The notes beneath the pieces are model-generated. The model made no database searches and was not told the origin of the DNA. It saw only the letters and a list, made by a program, of their open reading frames with translations. Of a stretch of 7,738 nucleotides of DNA, positions 1 through 5,570 are shown in pieces. The stretch is from NCBI GenBank assembly GCA_905212215.1, contig CAJMDR010000084.1, positions 1-7,738 of the forward strand, written 5' to 3'. The stretch's first letter is position 1, and every line of letters begins with the position of its first letter. A program made the position numbers and the translations under genes. The DNA comes from an uncultured Porphyromonadaceae bacterium. Lineage in GTDB: Bacteria; Bacteroidota; Bacteroidia; Bacteroidales; Muribaculaceae.

Positions 1-73
1 TTTCAGGTGTTTTGAATGACGTTTTTTTTGAACATCAAACTGAACACCCTAAAAATTAACCAACCTAAAACCT

Positions 74-101
74 AAAAACTCATCATGCAAAAAACTCATC
101 A
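74..101. repeat. 12-bp direct repeat, two copies 16 bp apart
   Basis: AAAAACTCATCA occurs at 74-85 and again at 90-101. The stretch just before it (about 48-78) also carries several CCTAAAA words. The region is AT-rich and low in complexity, with no convincing gene, and seems to be leader or decayed sequence ahead of the gene remnant. Confidence 0.6.
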
Positions 102-298
102 GATGCACCGAAGACAAGAAGAGAATATGATCTACATCTTTTCATATGGGGATTCTCCTAATATTTTCATACGGGGATTCACCTAAAACCCATCTATATT
201 TCAGTGCGCAGCCTGATGTACCGGGCATATACACTTTCAATGTAAAGTTCAAGTTCGAGACATGCACCACTGAACATCAATTCAAGGTGAAGTTCTGA
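85..298 (+). pseudogene. Decayed remnant of a paralogue of the downstream lipoprotein gene
   Basis: Codons 200-295, closed by TGA at 296-298, encode a C-terminal tail ending NVKFKFETCTTEHQFKVKF. This matches the end of the intact lipoprotein at 374-1111, NVKFTFETCETEEAYYVTF. At DNA level 237-265 and 1050-1078 agree at 26 of 29 positions. An ATG at 85 (MQKTH, preceded by AACCTAAAACC) resembles the intact gene's start region (AACCAAAACC then MKKT), but it opens a different frame that stops at 184-186. The C-terminal frame is open only from 131, with an ATG at 146. The body of the gene, roughly 200 residues, is missing. My reading is a paralogue that suffered a large internal deletion and a frameshift. 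The C-terminal homology is clear; assigning the 5' end to position 85 is inference. A 50-residue peptide from 146 could in principle still be made, but it has no signal peptide. Confidence 0.6.
139..186. repeat. 23-bp direct repeat with 25-bp period
   Basis: The two copies at 139-161 and 164-186 (TTTTCATAYGGGGATTCWCCTAA) differ at two positions. They sit inside the gene remnant, at the point where the start-like frame ends and the surviving C-terminal segment begins, so they may mark the rearrangement that removed the gene body. Confidence 0.75.
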
Positions 299-373
299 AA
301 CAGATAAGCATCTGTCAAAGGTATTTTGTACATGATTATCTCACACAGAAATAAACAACCAAAACCAGTCAAT

Positions 374-1111
374 ATGAAAAAAACAATTAAAAGTAGAGTA
401 CAAGTAACAGTCATGTTCATGGTGCTATTGTTGACCACAATGGCATGCAAAGATGAACATGATGGCTACTATAAATCCACATGGAACATCTACTTCGTGG
501 TACCATACGAAGCAAGTAAAAAAGGTGAAAGAGGTTACGATCTGTGGAATGACCGCAGCTATACTTATGAGCTGGATTCTTTCAACTACACCATATTCAA
601 CGGTAAAGTTCCTTTAAATGAACAATCGATATATATCAAAATTCATGGGGATGAATGTTATCGGGGTTCTTATTTCGAGGAACTTCAACAAAAATATGGG
701 GACTTGTGTTTCTGGAGGAAAGAACATAGCCCTGGTGCAATAGTGGAGTACCATTCATCGGGAGGCTTAGGCGAGTATATCACGGATATCAATATCGTCA
801 CGATTGATGATTTTGACGAGAACCATCCCGCTGGAAGCTCTCTGAACGACATCATGGAATTTGAATGGCAATCGGATTATGGCTTTGTGCAAAGTGGCTA
901 CAAAGACTATGACTGTCAACGATTTTTCCGCGCACTGTTAAGCGACAAAAGCATTTTCCCGATAAAAATGGCCTGCCAAAACTACTTTGCAGATCAATTT
1001 CTATACTTCACCAATGATGCTAAACCAACTAAAGGGAAAAAGTACAGACTCAATGTAAAGTTCACATTCGAGACCTGCGAGACCGAGGAAGCATATTATG
1101 TGACGTTCTGA
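374..1111 (+). CDS. Hypothetical Bacteroidetes lipoprotein, probably surface-exposed
   Basis: I do not recognise the family. The protein has 245 residues from the ATG at 374. An in-frame TTG at 326 would add 16 residues without signal-peptide character, so 374 is preferred. Residues 1-24 form a signal peptide: basic MKKTIKSR, a hydrophobic core, then TMA before Cys25, a plausible although not textbook lipobox. Cys25 is followed by KDEHD, resembling the charged lipoprotein export signals that send Bacteroidetes lipoproteins to the outer leaflet. The mature part is rich in Tyr, Phe, Asp and Glu, has no second membrane segment, and ends in a beta-like stretch (YRLNVKFTFETCETEEAYYVTF region). Five cysteines follow the lipid Cys, including the conserved tail Cys shared with the upstream remnant. 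Base composition is AT-richer than the housekeeping genes to the right. A palindrome overlaps the stop codon. The remnant upstream shows this gene belongs to a local tandem family. Function unknown; cell-surface location is inferred. Confidence 0.8.
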   Translation: MKKTIKSRVQVTVMFMVLLLTTMACKDEHDGYYKSTWNIYFVVPYEASKKGERGYDLWNDRSYTYELDSFNYTIFNGKVPLNEQSIYIKIHGDECYRGSYFEELQQKYGDLCFWRKEHSPGAIVEYHSSGGLGEYITDINIVTIDDFDENHPAGSSLNDIMEFEWQSDYGFVQSGYKDYDCQRFFRALLSDKSIFPIKMACQNYFADQFLYFTNDAKPTKGKKYRLNVKFTFETCETEEAYYVTF

Positions 1112-1124
1112 TTGACGTCAATCA
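1109..1124. promoter_or_regulatory. Perfect 16-bp palindrome overlapping a stop codon
   Basis: TGATTGACGTCAATCA is a perfect inverted repeat without a spacer. Its first three bases are the stop codon of the lipoprotein gene. Such a spacer-less dyad could be an operator for a dimeric regulator acting on the following gene, or a short stem in the transcript. No regulator can be named. Confidence 0.5.
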
Positions 1125-1125
1125 A

Positions 1126-1174
1126 TAATGACACCAAGACGAGAGGGTGTGTCATTACTCCGGCACACCCTCTC
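1126..1174 (+). terminator. Two overlapping, mutually exclusive hairpins between the lipoprotein genes
   Basis: Hairpin A pairs TAATGACAC (1126-1134) with GTGTCATTA (1149-1157). Hairpin B pairs GAGAGGGTGTG (1141-1151) with CACACCCTCTC (1164-1174), an 11-bp perfect GC-rich stem with a 12-nt loop. The right arm of A overlaps the left arm of B at 1149-1151 and A's loop holds the rest of B's left arm, so the two compete. B is the stronger. No T-tract follows B, so it is not a classical intrinsic terminator. It could be a transcript 3' stabiliser, a processing site or a weak terminator, and the A/B choice resembles attenuator architecture. Confidence 0.5.
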
Positions 1175-1217
1175 TCCATAAACATGAAATAATCATCATA
1201 AACCCTACACATAGCAA

Positions 1218-2300
1218 ATGAAAAAAATATATCTGTTAATACTGTTGCTGCCTGTGATGACCGCGATGTGTTTCCTTTCCTGTTTCGCGGAAAAGAAGCC
1301 ACTCACCATCCGTGTCATTAAAGCTACACCAGGCAACTTCACAAATGCCGATACTATATGGTACACATTAGCATACGACTCCTTGGGACGTATGGACTCA
1401 ATGGTATACATCAATCAAGAAAGATCTTTCGGAGGAAGTGGCTACTCGGACAAATCATATTACAGATTACATTGGCAACCGGAGAAACTGGAGGTGAGTA
1501 AAACGAATACTCATTTTTGTGGCGACACCATGCTGTTCACCTATGGGCTTGACACACGAGGAAGAGCGGTGTATGTACAAGATAAATATCAGGGTGAGTA
1601 TTCCGATACCGTGAGGTTTGAATACGACAACGCAGGTCGTCTAAAAAAACGGACACCGAAATATAGTCCGTATTTTGGCGACTGCTCCACTGTATTTGGC
1701 TATAACTCCATAGGCAACCTGACGTGGGTAAACGGATGGCAGGCGAACTATTTGCCGGAAGAATACTATTTGCCGGAAGAATATGGTGATTTCAAGACCA
1801 CCATCAGCTCTTCAAACCACACTAATATCGGCGCCCTCTATCTTCCTCTATCTGAACTGATAAGGGAAGAAGATAACCCCGTAATGTGCCTGGCTTCTCT
1901 GGCAGGCAAAGCGCCGACGCATCTGCCGCTGACGGTAAAAAGAGTTCGGAAAAAATATGGACAAACTTATACGTACGAAAGGGAGTATTTCTACACCTTT
2001 AACGATGACGGTTATCCGATACACATAGAGGAGCTGATTACGTCTAATGCCTATCAAGCAGACAAATACTGTTATCTGGACATCACCTGGACCGAAACGA
2101 AGGGCGTTGGCGCCATAGCGGCCGACGAGGTGGAAATCGAGGTGTCAGGCCGTGAAGCAAGGGCAGAAGGAGCGTTGTCGGCTTACGACATGCAGGGCCG
2201 TTTAGTGGCCTCTTCGAGGTCAGGAATGCTGACGCTGCCTTCGGCGGGAATATACCTGCTGAGATGCGGAAACCGGAGCCGGAAAGTGGCAGTTCAATAA
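1218..2300 (+). CDS. YD-repeat-like lipoprotein with C-terminal T9SS-type sorting-like domain
   Basis: The protein has 360 residues. The signal peptide MKKIYLLILLLPVMTAMCFLSC ends at Cys22, a probable lipidation site (FLSC). The body (about 50-290) carries several short units of the form Y-x-D/N-x-x-G-R/N: YDSLGRMDSM near 54, YGLDTRGRAVY near 111, FEYDNAGRLKKR near 134, FGYNSIGNLTW near 155 and FNDDGYPIHIEE near 261. These resemble degenerate YD/RHS-type beta repeats of Bacteroidetes surface proteins. Residues about 297-360 form a separate module with YDMQGRLVASS, LTLPSAGIYLLR and a final KVAVQ, the pattern of Por/type IX C-terminal sorting domains. DNA of this last module is visibly GC-richer than the rest, suggesting an acquired domain. 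An in-frame 18-bp duplication repeats YLPEEY at 178-189. Function unknown; probably an envelope or surface protein. It may be co-transcribed with the lipoprotein gene upstream, subject to the intervening hairpins. Confidence 0.8.
   Translation: MKKIYLLILLLPVMTAMCFLSCFAEKKPLTIRVIKATPGNFTNADTIWYTLAYDSLGRMDSMVYINQERSFGGSGYSDKSYYRLHWQPEKLEVSKTNTHFCGDTMLFTYGLDTRGRAVYVQDKYQGEYSDTVRFEYDNAGRLKKRTPKYSPYFGDCSTVFGYNSIGNLTWVNGWQANYLPEEYYLPEEYGDFKTTISSSNHTNIGALYLPLSELIREEDNPVMCLASLAGKAPTHLPLTVKRVRKKYGQTYTYEREYFYTFNDDGYPIHIEELITSNAYQADKYCYLDITWTETKGVGAIAADEVEIEVSGREARAEGALSAYDMQGRLVASSRSGMLTLPSAGIYLLRCGNRSRKVAVQ
1749..1784 (+). repeat. 18-bp in-frame tandem duplication within the YD-repeat-like gene
   Basis: The 18-nt unit TATTTGCCGGAAGAATAC at 1749-1766 is repeated at 1767-1784 with one change (final C to T). 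It encodes YLPEEY twice in succession (residues 178-189). Near identity at DNA level suggests a recent slippage event and a locus that could vary in copy number between strains. Confidence 0.85.
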
Positions 2301-2310
2301 AGATGCCGAA

Positions 2311-2346
2311 TTAAGGAGATCAAGGAGATTAAGGAAGTTAAAGAAT
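2311..2346. repeat. Four imperfect 9-bp tandem repeats in a convergent intergenic gap
   Basis: TTAAGGAGA, TCAAGGAGA, TTAAGGAAG and TTAAAGAAT follow each other directly from 2311. They lie between the YD-repeat-like gene and the convergent miaA. There is no coding frame through it of any length, and no clear hairpin terminator was seen in 2301-2410. It is a degenerate purine-rich microsatellite; a functional role is not evident. Confidence 0.65.
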
Positions 2347-2410
2347 TTTTAAACAACCTCTAAGGCACGGAGCAAGAATAAGATATTAGCGGACTATCAG
2401 CCTGAGGCCA

Positions 2411-3256
2411 TTACAATTCTTCGGAACGGTGGCGTGCCCATAAAAGTTGCTTCTTTGCATATACTCTTGTGGCACGCTGCCATCGTGCCACAGCCTCGTC
2501 AAGGCTCAACCGCCCTTCCATATACGCAAACAGTTCGCGGAACCCTACGGCATTCAGGGAGTTAAGATGCCGTTTGGGATACAGCCTCTCCGCTTCGGCA
2601 AGAGCTCCCTGCTCCATCATGGCCTCTACCCTGCCATTGATGCGGCGGAACAGTTCCTGACGCTCTGGCTGCAGGAGGCGCAATTCAATGTCGAAAGGTC
2701 GCTCGGCACGGACACCGCGACGCATGGCGGAATATGGCTTTCCGGCAGTGCGGATAAGCTCTATGGCATGTATGAGGCGTTTGCCGTTGTTAAGGTCTAC
2801 CTGCAGATAGTAAACAGGATCGAGTCTTTCCAGTTCTGAGCGTGCCCAGGCTATCCCTTTCTCGTTGAACTCTTCAAGAGTATTGAGGCGAATATCGTCA
2901 GGCACCGTAGGGAGGTCGTCGAGTCCCCTGATGAGCGCGTCGATATAAAGCATGGATCCACCGCACACCACCGCCTCGTCGTGAGTGAGCAGCACATCGG
3001 CAATCTCCTCCAATGCCCTCTCGCACCACAATGCCGCCGACATGTATTCCTCCACCTCCAACACCTCGACAAGGCGATGCGGCACCCCTTTGCGCTCTTC
3101 AAGGGTGGGCACAGCGGTGATGACAGGCATACCGCGGTAAAGTTGCCGCGAATCGGCACCTATCACCTCGGTGCCGAACCGCAATGCCTCTTCAACAGCA
3201 AGGGCCGACTTGCCTGACGCAGTCGGCCCCGATATTACTATTACTTTCTTCTTCAA
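2411..3256 (-). CDS. miaA: tRNA dimethylallyltransferase MiaA
   Basis: MiaA transfers the dimethylallyl group from DMAPP to N6 of A37 in tRNAs that read UNN codons (i6A), acting in the cytoplasm. The 281-residue protein shows the P-loop GPTASGKS (10-17), the DSRQLYRGM segment with catalytic Asp35, GGSMLY (99-104), DDLPTVP (113-119), QVDLNNGKR (152-160), VGFREL (237-242) and YAKKQLLWAR (266-275). The start is TTG (3254-3256 on the plus strand): no ATG or GTG is available in frame nearby, and the P-loop begins ten residues later as expected. It lies 8 nt after the pepT stop, so the two are almost certainly co-transcribed. Oddities are ITAVP where GTAxP is usual, and an early end after WARHRSEEL, lacking the short tail many homologues have. 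Some Bacteroides genomes carry two miaA genes, so this may be one of a pair. The family assignment is secure. Confidence 0.95.
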   Translation of the reverse strand: MKKKVIVISGPTASGKSALAVEEALRFGTEVIGADSRQLYRGMPVITAVPTLEERKGVPHRLVEVLEVEEYMSAALWCERALEEIADVLLTHDEAVVCGGSMLYIDALIRGLDDLPTVPDDIRLNTLEEFNEKGIAWARSELERLDPVYYLQVDLNNGKRLIHAIELIRTAGKPYSAMRRGVRAERPFDIELRLLQPERQELFRRINGRVEAMMEQGALAEAERLYPKRHLNSLNAVGFRELFAYMEGRLSLDEAVARWQRATRVYAKKQLLWARHRSEEL

Positions 3257-3264
3257 ATCAGAGG

Positions 3265-4497
3265 TTATTTCTTGCCCTGAGTGGCTACGATGCGGCAGAT
3301 GTTCACCACCACTTCCTGTGCCTTATAAAGCGAAGGAATGGGGACGAACTCGAAACGACCATGGAAGTTCAGGCCGCCCGCAAAGACGTTGGGACAGGGA
3401 AGACCCTTGAAACTCAGCTGTGCGCCGTCCGTGCCGCCACGGATAGGCTGTACCTTGGGTGTTACACCGCTCGCCCGCATCGCCTCGATAGCTGTTTCCA
3501 CAACATGCATCACCGGTTCTATCTTCTCCCTCATGTTGTAGTACTGATCCTTGATTTCCATCTTCGCACACCCCGGAAATTCAGTATTTATCTTCCTTAC
3601 CAGATGTTCCAGCTCTTTCTTGCGTGATTCGAAGCGGGTACGGTCATGGTCGCGAATGATATAGCTGAGAGTGGTGTTCTCCACGCTTCCATTGATTCCC
3701 ACGAGATGGTAGAAGCCTTCGTAACCCTCTGTATGCTCCGGAGTCTCGGTGCGGGGAAGCATGTTGATGAACTGGTTTGCCACGCGGATGGAGTTGAGCA
3801 TCTTGTGCTTGGCATAGCCTGGATGCACGTTGCGGCCCTGGAAGGTGATACGTGCGCTGGCAGCGTTGAAGTTCTCGTATTCCAGCTCACCTACGGCGCC
3901 ACCATCCATGGTATAGGCGAAATCGCAGCCGAAGCGCTTTACGTCGAACTTGTGCGCGCCGAGGCCTATCTCTTCGTCAGGATTGAATCCGATGCGGATT
4001 TTTCCGTGCTTCACCTCGGGATTAGCCTGGAGCCATGCCACAGCACTGATTATCTCGGCGATTCCCGCCTTGTCGTCGGCACCGAGCAGAGTGGTGCCGT
4101 CGGTGACGATGAGGTCCTGGCCTATATAGTCCAGCAGTTCGGGAAAATCGGAGGGGCTGAGCTTGATGTCAAGCTCCTTGTTGAGAATTATCTCCTCGCC
4201 GGAATAAGACTTCACGATCTGCGGCTTGACATGCTTTCCGCTCATGTCGGGACTGGTGTCAAGATGCGCTATGAAGCCGACAACCGGAATGTTCGGGTCG
4301 TCGGTGTTGGCCGGCAATGTGGCCATAAGGTATCCGTTGTCGTCGAGCGAAATCTCTTCCAGCCCCATCTCGCGGAGTATCTCTTCCAGATGGCGTGCGA
4401 ACACCATCTGACCCGGTGTGGAGGGGGTCATGGCCGTTTCCTCGTCGCTCTGTGTGTCGAATTTTACAAAGTCAAGGAATCTGTCTACAACAGTCAT
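3265..4497 (-). CDS. pepT: Peptidase T (tripeptide aminopeptidase, M20B family)
   Basis: PepT is a cytosolic dizinc aminopeptidase that removes the N-terminal residue from tripeptides, finishing peptide breakdown. The protein has 410 residues, the usual family length. Metal and catalytic residues are visible in order: His78 and Asp80 in AHLDTSPD, bridging Asp141 in GADDKAG, Glu175/Glu176 in PDEEIG, Asp198 in TMDGG and His379 in NFHGRFE. The dimerisation/lid domain lies between about 207 and 320, with the conserved NVHPGYAK near 223-230. [18 protein letters not shown] (353-370) is the family's substrate-binding loop. There is no signal peptide. The ATG at 4497 places the protein start exactly where homologues begin. 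It is the first gene of a minus-strand pair with miaA. Its leader contains a strong inverted repeat (4517-4538), and a larger one at 4543-4578 lies in the probable promoter zone. Confidence 0.97.
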   Translation of the reverse strand: MTVVDRFLDFVKFDTQSDEETAMTPSTPGQMVFARHLEEILREMGLEEISLDDNGYLMATLPANTDDPNIPVVGFIAHLDTSPDMSGKHVKPQIVKSYSGEEIILNKELDIKLSPSDFPELLDYIGQDLIVTDGTTLLGADDKAGIAEIISAVAWLQANPEVKHGKIRIGFNPDEEIGLGAHKFDVKRFGCDFAYTMDGGAVGELEYENFNAASARITFQGRNVHPGYAKHKMLNSIRVANQFINMLPRTETPEHTEGYEGFYHLVGINGSVENTTLSYIIRDHDRTRFESRKKELEHLVRKINTEFPGCAKMEIKDQYYNMREKIEPVMHVVETAIEAMRASGVTPKVQPIRGGTDGAQLSFKGLPCPNVFAGGLNFHGRFEFVPIPSLYKAQEVVVNICRIVATQGKK

Positions 4498-4516
4498 GGT
4501 ATCAAATTTTATTCTG

Positions 4517-4538
4517 TAGCAGGATATTAGTCCTGCTA
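4517..4538. promoter_or_regulatory. 8-bp inverted repeat in the pepT leader
   Basis: TAGCAGGA (4517-4524) and TCCTGCTA (4531-4538) are perfect inverted repeats around a 6-nt loop. An alternative, overlapping dyad pairs ATTAG (4526-4530) with CTAAT (4536-4540). It lies 20-41 nt upstream of the pepT start, so it is either a leader-RNA hairpin or an operator. Which of the two cannot be decided from sequence alone. Confidence 0.5.
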
Positions 4539-4542
4539 ATAC

Positions 4543-4578
4543 GGCGCGAAGTTACGAATTTTTTCTTAACTTCGCGCC
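4543..4578. promoter_or_regulatory. 12-bp perfect inverted repeat, candidate divergent promoter/operator
   Basis: GGCGCGAAGTTA (4543-4554) and TAACTTCGCGCC (4567-4578) are perfect inverted repeats around a 12-nt AT-rich spacer. Read outward on either strand, each arm contains TAACTTCG, a one-mismatch version of the Bacteroidetes -7 element TAnnTTTG. The symmetric pair would drive pepT-miaA leftward and the nuclease gene rightward. Upstream -33 TTTG matches are weak: one lies 23 nt from the leftward box, and none is seen for the rightward box. The dyad could instead be an operator or a bidirectional RNA hairpin. The rest of 4579-4736 is AT-rich with no gene I can support. Confidence 0.45.
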
Positions 4579-4736
4579 AAAAGTGGCTTTTAAAAGTCTT
4601 TTTATGCTTTCAGACAGGTATTTTTTGACCTATTTCAGTGCGGAAAGAGGGAAAGAGACCGTTTTTTACCCTCAGGATGCTCCAAGATACCCCGGAAGAC
4701 ATATCGGACAGAAAGCCGCTTAATGAATTAAAAAGT

Positions 4737-5570
4737 ATGAATATGAACGTTTTCAAATCAATGATACATGCCTTTGCAGCCTCGGCATTGTTGCTGACGC
4801 TGTCGGCTTGCAGTTTTTCGGCCGACTCAAGGACGGATGGCGCCGCCAACGGAAGGGAGGACCTTAAGGCCGGTGGAGGCGACATTGACCTGCTCGATGT
4901 GAAGACGCCCGCAGGTATGCCTTCCCAGGTAAAGGATTACACAGGCTTCCGTCTCGGCTTCAACAAAGAGAACCATACACCGAACTGGGTGGCATGGGAG
5001 CTGCTGGCCTCGGAGACCGACGGTCCCTTCTCCCGCTCCGACAATTTCTGGCAGGACGAGGAGATTGCCGGCTGCCCTTCTACCGACGACTACAAGCGCT
5101 CCGGTTTCGACCGTGGACATCTCTGCCCTGCCGCCGACAATAAACTGACGCAGGAAATGATGGAAGACTGTTTCGTGATGGCTAACATGGCACCGCAGGC
5201 AAGGGCTCTGAACGCCGGAGCATGGAAGACGCTCGAAAGCAAGGAAAGGCTGTGGGCGCAGCGCGACGGAAAGCTGTACATAGTGGCAGGACCTATCTAC
5301 GAGGCGGCAGACACACAAAGGATTGGAGACATGGGAGTGAGAGTGCCCTCGGCATTCTACAAGGTGATGATTGCCACCGATGTGGATGCACCACGCGGAA
5401 TTGGATTCATTTACCCGAACATGACGGCGCCCGGCAATATGCAGAACTATTCAATGACCATTGACGAGGTGGAGAAGATTACCGGCCTTGACTTCTTCCA
5501 TAATCTGCCGGACGATATTGAGAACGAAATAGAGTCGAAAACTTCTTTCAAGGAATGGAATCAGCGCTGA
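4737..5570 (+). CDS. DNA/RNA non-specific endonuclease, lipoprotein (beta-beta-alpha metal nuclease)
   Basis: The product is a Mg2+-dependent nuclease of the NucA/Serratia endonuclease family (NUC1) that cleaves DNA and RNA. From the ATG at 4737 it has 277 residues; the ATG at 4743 is equally possible. An upstream GTG at 4638 would bury the signal peptide behind 33 polar residues and is rejected. The signal peptide ends in a good lipobox, LSAC, with Cys25. After a low-complexity linker, the catalytic domain starts around residue 65. The DRGHLCPAAD motif (125-134) carries general base His128. MANMAPQ (148-154) and LNAGAWKTLE (158-167) supply the metal-binding Asn159 and structural Glu167. The C-terminal part has the usual beta strands (LYIVAGPI, VPSAFYKV, GIGFIYPN). 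It is probably anchored in the periplasm or on the outer membrane, where it would degrade extracellular nucleic acid; that location is inferred. Its end overlaps mnmE by 16 nt, so translation may be coupled. Confidence 0.93.
   Translation: MNMNVFKSMIHAFAASALLLTLSACSFSADSRTDGAANGREDLKAGGGDIDLLDVKTPAGMPSQVKDYTGFRLGFNKENHTPNWVAWELLASETDGPFSRSDNFWQDEEIAGCPSTDDYKRSGFDRGHLCPAADNKLTQEMMEDCFVMANMAPQARALNAGAWKTLESKERLWAQRDGKLYIVAGPIYEAADTQRIGDMGVRVPSAFYKVMIATDVDAPRGIGFIYPNMTAPGNMQNYSMTIDEVEKITGLDFFHNLPDDIENEIESKTSFKEWNQR

Noticed and set aside
1..15. Partial gene end reading FQVF-stop
   Set aside because: Five codons are too few to support a feature; it is mentioned only as a possible third paralogue tail.
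322..328. TATTTTG as a -7 promoter element for the first lipoprotein gene
   Set aside because: It is one base short of TAnnTTTG and has no TTTG at a suitable distance upstream, so it was not called.
326..373. Upstream TTG start extending the first lipoprotein by 16 residues
   Set aside because: The extension MYMIISHRNKQPKPVN is polar and would displace the signal peptide; the ATG at 374 gives a normal lipoprotein start.
3646..4530. Long plus-strand open frame opposite pepT (294 codons)
   Set aside because: It is the antisense shadow of a strongly supported pepT gene, with no recognisable domain and its own start inside that gene.
4579..4600. AAAAGTGGCTTTTAAAAGTC as an intrinsic terminator
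   Set aside because: The stem is only about five AT-rich pairs and no gene ends nearby on either strand.
4638..4736. GTG start adding 33 residues to the nuclease
   Set aside because: It would place a charged segment before the lipoprotein signal peptide, and family members start with the signal peptide.
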